DNA of 64,000 nt, taken from assembly GCF_020520425.1 (NCBI RefSeq), contig NC_079491.1, forward strand, positions 7,241,143 to 7,305,142. The letters are read 5' to 3'. The notes beneath the pieces are model-generated. The model was not told the DNA's origin, made no database searches, and was given only the letters and a program-made list of their open reading frames with translations. This DNA is from Spinacia oleracea (Eukaryota; Streptophyta; Magnoliopsida; Caryophyllales; Amaranthaceae). Below, piece after piece: positions 34,617 through 46,111 of the stretch (the first letter of the stretch is position 1; the number at the start of each line of letters is the position of its first letter). A program made the position numbers and the translations under genes.

Positions 34617-36231
34617 TATATACACATACGACTTTTCTATTTGAAGTACACCGTGGTAGATTAAATTACTCACCTTGGCATTCTAGATTGAAAATGGAAT
34701 CTAATTTCTGAAGTTCATAAAATTATACTTGTAAAGTTGGTCACTTTTACGCAAGCCAATACACAACTTTGATCATTAGTATATTTAGTTCTCTTTAAGA
34801 AAGAATTATAAAAAAATTGATGTTTTAAAAGTATACATTGAAACAAATTTAACAAGATCTCATCTGACTATGTTTTATCTTTACATATATAAATCACAAA
34901 TATAGTCAAATTAGATTATGTAAATAGTTAGTAATAAAATACGGGGAAGTATAACATAGGTTAACCTCTAGTTAATTTTTTTTTTAATCTTCTATCGTAA
35001 GATGCTGTCGCAACTAGCTAGCAATGTAACTCCCCATAAATTTTTTAAGTTGAGAATCTTAACAATCAAAAGATGATTTGTTTATAAGAAGTCCCATACT
35101 TTGTTATGTTAACTGTAGCCTTGATTACATAACCTTACTTAATATGGAAATAAGTCAAATTCAAATTTAAGTCAGAAAAATGAAAGAGATTTGCTTTAAC
35201 AAGTAGGAGGAATGGAGTAAATTGTTTGTTATTGCATCTCTTTTGTCTTTCTTTCTTAAGGATAAAGCCTTAGACAGAGGAGACTGCCTCAAAGCAGTAA
35301 ATATACTTGTAATTTAACAGTAAAAGATTTTTATTTTTTCTTACTTTTTCTGATTAGAACCGTTAAAGACACCTTAAGATCATGCTAATCATCTTTGGAT
35401 TTTCTTTATCATACATCATTCTAGAATGTAATTATCGTCTAATCATTACTCTAGTTGTTCAACGTTTTTTATTTGGGTGCGAAAGAGCCACAGGGGCCAT
35501 ACAAATAACAGATAGAGGAGGGGAGATTCAAACCCGAAATCTATTGTACGCAGGCTTTCAATTCAATCTAGACTACTGGTCAAGATCCTATTAGTACTAG
35601 TTGCTCAATGTAATTACTAACAAGATAATTAAAAGTATGAAAGAATCATAATATGTTCTTATAACTTAAGCTTTGGTATCATGTTAAATGTAGAGATATT
35701 ACAATAAGCTAAACATCCCAATAAGAAGGAAAGAGTTCAATTCACATATATATACACGTCCACAAAACGTTTCACATTAAAATCAATGGCATATTTTCTT
35801 CTATTTCCCCGACAAGGGGCAACTCACATATAGATACAAGTGAGTCTAACAATGCCTAAGCTAACATTTACTTAATTATTTTACTAATTGGTTAACAGTT
35901 TATCACCTAATAATCACACTTAGCTTTCTTTCCAACAATATAAATATTAGCCGTTAAAGCCATATATAAACAAAATCTTTGCAACTCTCCCAAGCCAAGG
36001 AATCTTTGAATGGATAAAAAATGATTGAACCATCCAACAAAAACAAATTAATTATACTAATCTCCCATTAATTAACATTTTAAAACATTCTTAAGCAACA
36101 ATTAACCTTAATTAATCTCAATTTCAAAAATTTATTTATTAAAACAATAAAATCACTTTTCTTCAACAATATATATTTGTCCACTTCTATCCTGCCAAAC
36201 TCCACTCAACCTACACTTCTTAAAACCAACA
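34617..36231. other. Upstream region of the PG1-beta gene
   Basis: AT-rich spacer. From 34700 to 34960 it again resembles a decayed MITE (TTTAACAAGATCTCAT word shared with the Stowaway copies). The last 300 bases are the likely promoter and 5' UTR. TATATAAA at 35963-35970 is a possible TATA box but lies about 265 bp before the ATG, so this is a guess. Confidence 0.4.
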
Positions 36232-38241
36232 ATGTCCAAACTACTCACCTTTCACTTCATTTTGTTCCTTTTCTCCTTGTTTCTACATAATGTTAGTTTC
36301 TGCTCCCTCTTTTTCTGAAATATCTTCCTATTTAATTTCCGTATTTTTTTTATATACTACGAGTAATTATTTTTATTTGTTATGTATATATTGGTACTAA
36401 TTATTTTCAATTTTTGAATAATAATGCAGGTGACATTTGCGGAAGATAGACAAAATCAAAATCCATTTACACCAAAAGCCTCATTGATCCGTTATTGGAA
36501 CACCCACATTTCCAACAAACTCCCTCAACCATCTTTCCTCCTCTCAAAAGCCTCACCTCTCAACGCCGTCGACACCGCCTTTTTCACAAAACTCGCCACC
36601 GAAAACGCCCTAAACACCCGCCTCTCCGCCTTCTGCTCCGCCGCCAACTTGTTCTGCGAGTTTGACACATCCTCCGTTCAAACCCGCCGTCACCCGCCGC
36701 CTCCACACAAGGAAGACGCCAACTTCATCTCCTACAACAACAAACAGTTCACTAACTATGGTGGGTCCCACGTTGGCGGAGTTGACTCGTTCAAGAACTA
36801 CTCCGACAACATCAACATGCCCGTTAACTCGTTCGTTAGGTACAGCCCTAACACAGCGGGCCATAGCGACCGATTCGCTAGCTACTCCGACAACGGCAAT
36901 GTAGCGAACGACAGTTTCACCAACTACGGATTAGGTGCGACCGGTGGGTTAGGTGAGTTTAAGAGTTACGAGTCAAACGTAAATGTTCCGAATCTTAAGT
37001 TTAGTAGTTATAGTGGTAGTGGTAATAATCATAAGCAATCATTTAGCTCTTACACCGAGGCTACCAACTCTGGGTCCGAGGTTTTTACCGCGTACGGTAA
37101 AAACGGGAACGGTGTCCCTACCGAGTTTAACAACTATGGTAAATCGTCGAATATTGTCGGGTCAAATTTTGCCAGCTATGGTCAATTAGCCAATGCGGCG
37201 AATGACTCGTTTAAGGGTTATTCGTCGAGCGCAAATAACCCTCATAATAATTTTAAGAACTATGGTGCTAGGGTGGGTTCTGGTGTGGAAAGTTTTGAAA
37301 GTTATAGGGATCAGGCTAATGTAGGGGATGATACGTTTCAGAATTATTTACGAGATTCGACTTCGACGAAGGCTAGTTTCGTAAATTATGGGAAGTCTTT
37401 TAATCAAGGGGTTGATAAGTTTAAGGGGTATGGTAAGGGTGCTGTTAATAGACAAATTGAGTTTAAGACTTATAGTGTTAATAACTCTTTTAGCGGTTAT
37501 GTTGATAAGAAAGGGGTTAGTTTTGCTGGGTATGCCCAAAGTGCCCCCGAGGGTGGTAAATTGGTAAATAAGTGGGTTGAGGAGGGTAAATTCTTTAGAG
37601 AATCAATGTTGAAGGATGGAACTGTTATGAAGATGCCTGATATTAAAGATAAGATGCCTAAAAGGTCGTTTTTGCCCCGGGTTATATCATCCAAATTACC
37701 ATTATCGACATCTAAGTTAGCCGCGCTAAGGGAAACGTTCGAGGCTAAGGAGAACTCTACTCTGGAGCGCGTTATGATGAACGCGCTAGGTGAGTGTGAG
37801 AGGCCGTCGAGCCCTAGTGAGACTAAGCGGTGTGTCGCCTCGGTCGAGGACATGATAGACTTTACCGTTTCGGTCTTGGGCGACAATGTGGCGGTCCGGA
37901 CCACGGAGAATGTGAACGGGTCGGGTAAACGGGTCGTGATCGGGCCCGTAAGAGGGATAAATGGTGGTAAGGTGACAAAGTCAGTGTCATGTCACCAAAG
38001 TTTGTTGCCTTATTTACTTTACTATTGTCATTCTGTCCCTAAAGTAAGAGTCTATGAGGCTGATATTTTGGACTTGGAAAGTAAAGGTAAGATAAATCAA
38101 GGTGTTGCAATATGTCATCTTGATACTTCAGCTTGGAGTTCAGGGCATGGGGCATTTTTGTCATTGGGTTCTGGGCCGGGCCTCATTGAAGTTTGCCATT
38201 GGATCTTCGAAAATGATATGACTTGGGCAGTCGCAGATTAA
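36232..38241 (+). CDS. Polygalacturonase-1 beta-subunit-like protein with BURP domain
   Basis: Non-catalytic polygalacturonase subunits of this family are cell-wall proteins that modify or localise pectin-degrading activity. Two exons: 36232-36291 (20 codons) and 36430-38241, giving 623 residues. Exon 1 encodes almost only a signal peptide (MSKLLTFHFILFLFSLF). The join GT-AG runs into VTFAEDRQNQNPFTPKA. Residues about 100-370 are roughly 20 repeats of a 14-residue unit with the core F-x-x-Y (FTNY, FKNY, FASY, FKGY). The C-terminal BURP domain from about residue 400 shows the full signature: Cys541-His542, X10, Cys553-His554, X27, Cys582-His583, X25, Cys609-His610. It ends MTWAVAD. Length and order agree with tomato PG1-beta relatives (about 630 residues). 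Exon 2 is GC-richer than its surroundings. Confidence 0.96.
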
Positions 38242-38505
38242 TTAAGACACATAAAACAAAGAAGATTTAAGCAAAATCGTTTGTACTCGATACATTGTTA
38301 AACTTATGTTTTTGTTGCATTTCTAAAAAAATATCTCAAGTTTGTAGAATGATATTTATGAGAAGATTTGTTTTAGTTGTATGTGATTAAAATTTAATGA
38401 ATGATTATGTTGACGTATCTTTTTTATGGCTTGGGTGCGCTCAGAACACTCTAATTTTTTTTTCCACAATGTATGTAGTTATAATTATATACATTTTAAA
38501 CTATA

Positions 38506-38766
38506 TATTTCATCCGTTTCGCAATAGATGCATCATTTCTTTTTTTGACACTATTCATTAACTAACTTTAACAATTACTTTTGCACATTATGTAAAAACA
38601 AACATAGTCAAGTGATATCTTGTTAAATTCGTGTCAATGTGAGGATTCCAAATATTATTTTTTTATAATTTTTACTTACACGCAATTAGAGATATTAAAG
38701 TTCAAAGAAGCATGTTGAGATACGTGAAAAAAAAAAATGATGCATCTATTACGAAGTAGAGGTAGT
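38506..38766. mobile_element. Stowaway-type MITE downstream of PG1-beta
   Basis: Ends ATCCGTTTCGCAATAGATGC and GCATCTATTACGAAGTAGAG form inverted repeats with TA flanks. About 260 bp, without coding frames. Confidence 0.75.
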
Positions 38767-40061
38767 ATATTGCTTAATTTTCTACTGTTCTCTCTAATAA
38801 AACTGTTTAAGATCCGTCAGACCCATTTTGTGATACGGAGTATTGAAAACGATAATCATTTGTAATTTTCATGCTTAGATCGGAGGAGGGGCAGGCGTGA
38901 ACTTTACTGCATAATCATGGCAATAATATTTGGAGTGAACTGACCAATAGTACTTTACTACGTACTATTTTCCACCTGATCACTGATAAAGAGCCACGTG
39001 TTAAAAAGAGAGACCATTATTTTGGGTTTGGGTTTGGGGGTTGGGGAACAAACTTTAGCTCTTGTTTTATTTATACAGATATCACACAATTATAACAAAG
39101 AGAATTTATATCCACTTTGTTTGGAAAATTGAATGTGCAAATCTTGGTTTTAAATGCGTTACGACAATAGCTGAATAGCCTATCAACTAACCTACTTCGT
39201 ATTAAATACTATACGACTCTATAAGTTGTCTTGCCTATCTCATAAGACGAATCTTATTGCAGTATGAAGGCATGTAATGTAAATTTTGGACGGAAAGAGT
39301 ATTAATATAGTGAATTCATACGCATGTATTGAACTCGTTTTAAAAAAAAAATACATGTATATTTGAAATTGGATGTACCTAAAAGAAATTACACCAACCA
39401 AGCACACTTCAAAGTACAAAATGACATGTGATACAATAACATACATAAGATACGAGCTTCTACACAACACACGTGTTAGTGTCAATGGCGGAGCTAGGGA
39501 GGGGAGGGGAGGGGCAGCCCCCCTCCCCGCCCACCCACACAAAGAGCTTTACAACCTTTATATACTTTTAGTTGCTCAGTTGGATAAAATATGAACATTG
39601 TCACAATTGGTAAGGAGGTTAACAGTTCTTGTACATGCCCTTTTATTCTAATTTTCATTAGATTTTGCATTTTTCTTTCTTCTTTTCACTTCAATTTTTG
39701 GCTAAACCCAAGAATATTAGCACAAGTCACAAGCACTCCCAAGCCCAAAGCACACACTAACCCAACTAGTAGACCCACTTCTATTCAAACATAAGAGGTG
39801 GTCTACTAATATAAACAACTCCTTACATCTCCATTCTATCAATGTGGGACAATTCCCAACAACAAAAACTCACCATTCTCAAAGACTATTCTAACACATA
39901 TAGCCATCTTAATTCCATGCATTGTCCACCCGGACCACTAGCAAGAAAAGCATGCATACAACATACTCGTACACAGATTGATTGAGGTCCCTTAGCAAAG
40001 AAGAGTAATAGCCTTCAAGTATCAATAAAGAAGAATATTCTCAAGTACTTCGTATTTTTAA
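38767..40061. other. Intergenic, no gene seen
   Basis: At 39484 the sequence AATGGCGGAGCTAGGGAGG begins a GC-rich 60-base block resembling the termini of the CAGTGGCGGA repeat group, without a partner end. Otherwise AT-rich, unassigned sequence. Confidence 0.45.
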
Positions 40062-41565
40062 CGGATATTTCATGAAATGCCCCCGAGTTTTGCCATAATT
40101 CACCAAACGCCCATCAAGTTTCAATAATTCATAAAATACCCTTCACAATTCGTACAAATACCCAACATACCCTTAATAATAACGGACCGTTAGTCTGCCG
40201 TTAGCCAAGTTTCCAATTCACCCAAAAGCCCCTATTCTGAAACTTATTTCACCAAATGCCCCTATTGTGAAACTTATTTCACCAAAAGCCCCAAACTTAA
40301 ATATAGCTATTTTGATGTTTCAGCGACTAGTTTTTGTGTTTGAAGGGTAGTTGTTGGTCACGGTTGACTATAAAAGCCCCTTTGCTGAATGGTTCTTGTA
40401 AGTTAGATGTTATTTTGATTTGCTTTGCTAATTTCATAAGATTTTTGTCATGAGTTTTCTTTCAAAATCATCATCCACACCCAATGGTCGAGTCCACATA
40501 TATTAGAGTACCTACCAAATTTTATTATTGTGGTAGGAAATTTGTCATTCGAAGCTCTGATACAACACTCAATCCACAAAGGTTGTACTACAAGTGTGAT
40601 CCTTGAAACGATCTGAGATGGTGCAAGGGAGTAGTTGAGCAAGAAAACAAGGGGCAACAACACGAAGGACAATGCGGGGGAAGCTTAGACGAAGGAGAAA
40701 GTATTGAAAACAGGCGAAACAGTAAGATGCAAGAAGAATTGAAGCAAATGAAGAAGAAGCTAAAACAACAACAAAAAGTAGTCAAAGTTGTAATACAAAT
40801 GGGGATATTGATGTTTGTAATTTTACTATTTGTAATTATGAAGTAAACACAAGTAATGAGAAACAAATTCACATTTCATAAATAATTGATGTTGCATAAT
40901 CTGCACAAAATACCAAACTGGGAAGCATTTCTGTTTTTAGCTTCACTTACAAAACATCTTTGCACCAACTACATTTAATGTTATTTTCTACTCAATGAAT
41001 ATGTGCAAGATCAAAACAGATGTGCAAAAAACTACCCCAAAAAGCATTAGCAGCTATCCAGAAGAGCTTGTGGAACACCACTTCAACCTCCATTCCTACT
41101 ACAATAACAAAATTTGTTAGGTACCCTAATATATGTGGACTCATTGGGTGTGGAAGATGATTTTGAAAGAAAACTCATGACACAAATCTTATGAAATTAG
41201 CAAAGTAAAGTAAAATAACATCTAAAATACAAGAACCATTCAGCAAAGGGGCTTTTATAGCCAACCATGACCAAGAACCAGTTTTCAAACACAAAAACTA
41301 GCCGTCGGAACATCATAATAGCTATATTTAAATTTGGGGCATCTGGTGAAATAAGTTTCATAATAGGGGCATTTGGTGAAATAAGTTTCAGACTAGGGGC
41401 ATTTGGGTAAATTGGAAACTTGGCTAACGGCGGACTAACGGCCCGTTATTAGTAAAGGTATGTTGGGTATTTGTACGAATTGTGAGGGGTATTTTATGAA
41501 TTATTGAAACTTGATGGGCGTTTGGTGAATTATGGCAAAACTCGAGGGCATTTCATGAAATTTCC
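40062..41565. mobile_element. Pack-MULE-like element with about 480-bp inverted ends
   Basis: The first 480 or so bases (CGGATATTTCATGAAATGCC ...) recur as their reverse complement up to 41565 (... GGGCATTTCATGAAATTTCC), with about 85-90 per cent identity by eye. A 10-bp duplication GTATTTTTAA flanks it (40052-40061 and 41566-41575), typical of Mutator-like elements. There is no transposase. The central 500 bases carry the remains of a GRF-type zinc-finger gene. The inner parts of both inverted ends contain the start of that gene, so capture or conversion extended the terminal repeats into coding sequence. Confidence 0.88.
40450..40846 (+). pseudogene. Degraded GRF-type zinc-finger/coiled-coil/TM gene inside the MULE
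   Basis: The ATG at 40450 opens MSFLSKSSSTPN. About four extra bases (relative to the mirrored copy in the right terminal repeat) then shift the frame. The next frame reads VPTKFYYCGRKFVIRSSDTT, NPQRLYYKC, a stop, then NDLRWCKGVVEQE. Cysteine spacing and the NPxRxxYxC wording fit a GRF zinc finger. The tail EELKQMKKKLKQQQ is a coiled coil followed by a hydrophobic end (MGILMFVILLFVIMK). This order (GRF finger, coiled coil, C-terminal membrane anchor) is a common small plant protein. The mirrored copy near 41100-41180 keeps NESTYIRVPNKFCYC in frame. Confidence 0.7.
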
Positions 41566-41638
41566 GTATTTTTAATGTATGATTACTTCATTTTTTCCTT
41601 TCCACATGGTCTACTCTGATTTTTCAAGTTTTTAATAT

Positions 41639-41941
41639 ATATAGTTAAATTATTTTTTACCACCTAAAAAAAAAAATTATTTTTTACCACCTAAACAAAT
41701 AAAATTAATTTTTACCACCTAAAAATTAAATAAAAATTGTCTTTTACCACATCTTAAGCTTATATACATGAAAATCGTGGGAGAATATAAGGAAATAAAA
41801 AAATATAGTCGTTGAAATTGGTCTGCATAACGTTTTCGTTCATCTTTCCGGTTAATATGTGGTAAAAGAACCATTTTTATTTTATTTTTAGGTGGTTAAA
41901 CACAACTTTTATTTTTTTAGGTGGTAAAAAACAATTTACCC
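41639..41941. mobile_element. Fold-back element with TTTTTTACCACCTAAA motifs, 9-bp duplication
   Basis: Both ends carry repeated TTTTTTACCACC words (three or four on the left, mirrored GGTGGTAAAA on the right). The flanks TTTTAATAT (41630-41638 and 41942-41950) are identical 9-mers, fitting a Mutator-like insertion. It is non-coding. A longer relative lies at 46112-46652. Confidence 0.7.
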
Positions 41942-41950
41942 TTTTAATAT

Positions 41951-42896
41951 TGTCTAATTCATTTTGGTGTGGGATTTGGCCTGACAATTCCTAATCTGGT
42001 ATGGTCTTAATGTTTTATGTGAGCGTTTTTTATTTTTGATTTTTCTGGTCTGGTATAATTTTTATTTGAGTATGTTCTGTTCACATTATTCTTATTGTTT
42101 ATTACGTATTCTTCTTAAAATCAGACCATATAATTAAGAAAAATCCAGACCATACCAGATGGAGTGAAGAAAATAAAGCCTAGCTTACTCGTAGCTGGTG
42201 CTCATACGTGTGACGTGTCCCTCTTTCAATATAATAAAGTAAAATACACCTTTACTTTCTATGGTACGCATGTATGGAGAGAGTTGAAGACCATGGCGAC
42301 CAAGTAGTATGGACCAACAACCTGGCCCCCTAAACCACTGCCGTAGTTTATACTACATTGAGAAATTTATTCGTTTGCAGACAAGAATTGGTGATATATA
42401 AGTAACGAACATATACTCCTATTAGCCTCTTTTTACATGCATTTCCAGCTTTTTTTTATAAATGTCCAAAGAAATTCAGCCTTTTTATGACGTAAAAGCA
42501 TATAATTTCTTCCCACCTGTTGTGTCTTACGGAGTGATGCTTATGATTAAAGGGAACACTACTTTTATGTACCAAAATTAAAGAAATAATAATTGCCTTT
42601 TTATAAGGCTGAGAAATATGTACAACAATAAAGATCAAAGTATTTAGTGGTCCGTATTATAGCATGCAACACCCTCCTCTACCTTTAAATTTCAGTACCA
42701 GCCCTCCATTCAGTCATTCTGATGGGTTGGGATTTTGGGACTCGGATATAGCATAATCGATCCGGTTTCCGGCTGCACCTAACTCATTGTGTATCCTTTA
42801 ATTTTTCGGGCACATTTAAGGTACTGGATTCGTGGGCACCTACCTCGCACCCTGACACGTTTTTTCTTCACATATGTAGAAAACATAACGTGTGAG
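41951..42896. other. Intergenic, no gene seen
   Basis: AT-rich sequence. AATCTGGTATGGTCT (about 41993) and AGACCATACCAGAT (about 42146) face each other and may mark an undescribed small fold-back repeat of about 170 bp. No gene. Confidence 0.4.
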
Positions 42897-43557
42897 TAAG
42901 GATGACAATCACATCCGAATCCGAGCCGAGCCCGAACCGATCCGAAGGAAAAAATCCGATCCGAATTCGAGAAAAAAAGTCTGAATCTGAATCTGATTAA
43001 AAACATCAGAATCCGAATGGATATGGATCGGATATGGAGTCAATAGAGACTCCGATCCGAATCCGACCTGAGTCCAACCCGAGCTCGAATCTGATCCGAA
43101 ATTATTTCAAAGTGTAGTATTTTCCATACATAACATTTTTTTTTTAAAAAGGAAGTTCTCAATTTAATCTAATATATTTAATTAAAGCGCATATATTTGT
43201 AATTTATTAATTTATTAGAGACTCATTAGATGTTGGTAAATGAGAAATAGGATTTCTAATTTATTTTAAAATTAAGCAATACAAGTTCTATGTAAGTTAA
43301 TGTAACGCATGTTTCGGATTTGGATATGGATATGAGTTTGGATTTGGATATGGATGCAATTTTGGAGTCCTAATTTTAAATGAATATGGATGCAATTTTG
43401 GAGTCCGGATTTTAAACTTATTTGGATATGGATGTAATTTTGGAGTACGAATTTTAAATGAATTTGGATATGGATGCAATTTTGGAGTCCAAATTTTAAA
43501 TGGATCGGATTCGGAGTTTACTACATCCGACCCGAGTCCTATCCATTGTCATCCCTA
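42897..43557. mobile_element. hAT-like MITE built from ATCCGA and GGATATGG words
   Basis: Ends TAAGGATGACAATCACATCC and GTCCTATCCATTGTCATCCCTA are inverted repeats. Flanks CGTGTGAG (42889-42896) and CGTACGAG (43558-43565) match at 6 of 8. The left arm consists of ATCCGAATCCGAGCC-type words. The right arm has four copies of a 45-50-base unit containing GGATATGGATGCAATTTTGG. The middle is AT-rich. No coding frame. Confidence 0.82.
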
Positions 43558-43599
43558 CGTACGAGGAGAAAATATGAGAGGATTTACCAAGTGCATAAA

Positions 43600-43990
43600 A
43601 CCACCTTTTGGTTTATCTGAAATATTTGAACTAGTAATGTTTTTCACTTACATGTAAAATTTCTTACATTAGAGGAAGAGGAGAGAAAATACAATCTTAC
43701 AAAAGTTATTCTTAATATTACTCATTGGGTTTAGTATGAAAACTTCATTTGAGTTCGTAAGTGAACAAACCTCTCCTATTCCTCCTTATTTGGTATCAGA
43801 GCTTTACTTGTGTGTCTCTTCTCAAGTAGGACTTTAATATCAATTGGATAATGATTTACGTCGAATGATAATACATTCACATATGACTAAGATCATTTGG
43901 GGGAATGTTGAAACTCAATTGTACGCACATATAAGAATGTAAAATAAACCTAAGAGGCTAAGATGAGAACATTCATCTTATACGTGGTTG
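43600..43990 (+). mobile_element. LTR-retroelement remnant with primer-site-like sequence
   Basis: TGGTATCAGAGC at about 43790 matches the tRNA-Met primer-binding site used by many plant LTR elements. GGGGGAATGTTGAAAC at about 43899 looks like a polypurine tract followed by an LTR start. I could not find matching long terminal repeats, so this is an old fragment, possibly Copia- or TRIM-like. Confidence 0.35.
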
Positions 43991-44819
43991 CATCCATCCA
44001 TGGTAGACATGGTCATTGATACAACCAGACTAAAAAATGCAGGGTTTGAGCTAAGTTTCTGGGCCCGTTTCCAGGCCCAGTCCGTCTTGTAAATTTCATA
44101 ATATTTAAACAGATATTTTAGTTTAAAAAAAAATAGTCCCGACTCGAAAATCGACCACTTTTAAGCCTAAAAATAGTGAGTTTGACTCAATTGAAACACG
44201 AACTTTTCGACCCGAGTTTGGGCCTGATTTAATGTTTTGGTCGGAACTGGTTCGTGTTTTAAAAAACCCGGCCCGACCCATAATGAGGTACAATGACTAT
44301 AATCCAGAGGTGTCCTTGGTGCACTAGATTATTTGTAGACTAAGATGACAAGAACAATAACGCGTGATTGGAAAAGGTAACGAAGGAACCTGAATGGAGT
44401 GGGCCTCTTTTGATTTGGGCTTTGTCTCCGGCTTTCAGACCTTTTTTGTTGGAAACTTGTAGACTTGAATTGATTATGAAATTTCTTGATAGAAAATCTC
44501 AAAAGCATGTGAAATCAGGAATTCCTTTTGCGGCTACTCTAGTCGTTGCCAAACATGATTGTTAGACATTTATATAGAAAAAAAAAAAAAAACAGAGAAC
44601 TTGATGACAACGTCATATTCAATATTTATAGATTCTGAATTTGTCAATAGTCCAAAAAAGATATTTTGAATTTCGAATCTAACGATTGTTAAAGGTTGTG
44701 AGTGCGCATCGAAAGGAAATTAAAGATGTAGAGATTTAGAAAGAATAATATGAAATGAAATATGCCATAAATTAATGATATGGAAATTGAATTTCTGATC
44801 TACCCCTATAACGACTATA
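43991..44819. other. Unassigned sequence
   Basis: From 44030 to 44290 degenerate GGGCCCG and CCCGGCCCGACCC words point to another decayed hAT-like relative. A 65-codon open frame at 44368-44565 has no recognisable similarity and I do not call it a gene. Confidence 0.4.
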
Positions 44820-45029
44820 GGTTTTGGATCCTCTAGAGTTCTAAAATAATTTTATAATGTAGAGTTTGAGCATATCAACCGTTGAATGAAAAATCAATGG
44901 TTCAAATATTATCTTTTCAAAAGTTCCCCTATTTATTTTGATCAATATGAGCCATTGATTTTAAAATGTATGGTTTAGATAAAACTTTACCTTGTAGAGA
45001 TTTATTAAAACTCTAGAGGATACAGGCTC
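44820..45029. mobile_element. Small MULE-like MITE with CCTCTAGAG ends
   Basis: Ends GGTTTTGGATCCTCTAGAGT and ACTCTAGAGGATACAGGCTC are imperfect inverted repeats. Flanks ACGACTATA (44811-44819) and ATGACTATA (45030-45038) match at 8 of 9. The 210-bp interior is non-coding. Confidence 0.7.
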
Positions 45030-46111
45030 ATGACTATAACCATAGGAATCACACAGTATGTAAATAAAATTATGTAAACTATTAATGAAACGATCATTAT
45101 AACGGTAACAATAACTTGCAAAACAAAATAAAAAAATCAGTCTTAACGATCATTTTTTGGTGTTACCACCCGATTTATCTTTAAGGCGAATTCAGATTCG
45201 GGGCGAGTTTTGGGTGGATAGGTTCTAGTCTCATCCCAATTGTTGTTGCAGGGGATTGAATATGCGGTCCGCCTACCAAGTCCAACTTCCCTTCCTTTAC
45301 TAATGGTGTACCAAATATGAGATTCCTATCATTTCTTTTCATCATACCAAACATGAAAAATATATTTTATTTTCTTTCCTTTATCTTCCCTTCTTTTCCC
45401 TTTCATTCCAATCCCTTCCTTTCCTTTCCTTTCCTTTCCTTTCCTTTCTCATCTCTTCCCTTCCTTTACTAATATTGAACCAAATGACGCGGAAAGGTTT
45501 TTGAGTCTCGGTTATAGGCTTATCAGTTATCAATGATGATGTTCATAGAGCCTTATGCTTTCAATAGTTAAATGGACATGCATATCTCAAAATCACTTCA
45601 CTTCTAACTTAAAGCAATTCTAAAATATACGGAGTAACCCTAAACAAAAAAAAAATATTCTTAGCAACTCCCATTAACTTAATTTTATTAAAAAATAATT
45701 TAAAGATTTTAATGTTAATAACTTGATTTAATTAGTACAAGTATAGTTCTTGAAAAAAACAAAAGTTCTTCCAGAGAAAAAAAAACACCTGCATAATGTT
45801 GGCAGGTAATAAACGAGAAGTGGCTTTTTGAGAGTCTTATATTAATTACGAATTATTGTTAGAAAAATAACAACACTAAAACCCTGTTTTTCCGAGCTTT
45901 ATTTGGTTGAATTGAATTGAATTGAAAAGAATAGAATGAAGCTGAATTGAACTTTGATAATAAATACAGAGTAAGATACTATAAATGATAAATAATAATG
46001 ATAGTAACACTCATAATAATATGAATAATAATATTTATTATTATAATAATAATAATAATAAAATATTATATTATAAACATATATACTAAATAATTATGTA
46101 TAATAATTTTA
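45030..46111. other. Intergenic with simple repeats
   Basis: Contains a pyrimidine-rich zone with a TTTCC pentamer tract at 45415-45448 and an ATA/TAA trinucleotide-rich zone at 45990-46075. No gene is seen. Confidence 0.6.
45415..45448 (+). repeat. Pentanucleotide microsatellite (TTTCC)n
   Basis: About six to seven uninterrupted TTCCT/TTTCC units within a longer pyrimidine-rich stretch. Length polymorphism is likely. Confidence 0.85.

Noticed and set aside
35490-35590. GATTCAAACCCGAAATC as a possible tRNA or SINE box B
   Set aside because: No box A at the right distance, no cloverleaf and no target duplication were found.
44368-44565. 65-codon frame as a small gene
   Set aside because: No similarity recognised, no promoter or splice context, and it lies among repeat remnants.
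44823-44838. GGATCCTCTAGAG looks like a plasmid polylinker (vector contamination)
   Set aside because: The match stops after 13 bases, the following bases are unrelated, and the mirrored end plus a 9-bp duplication show it is a small transposon.
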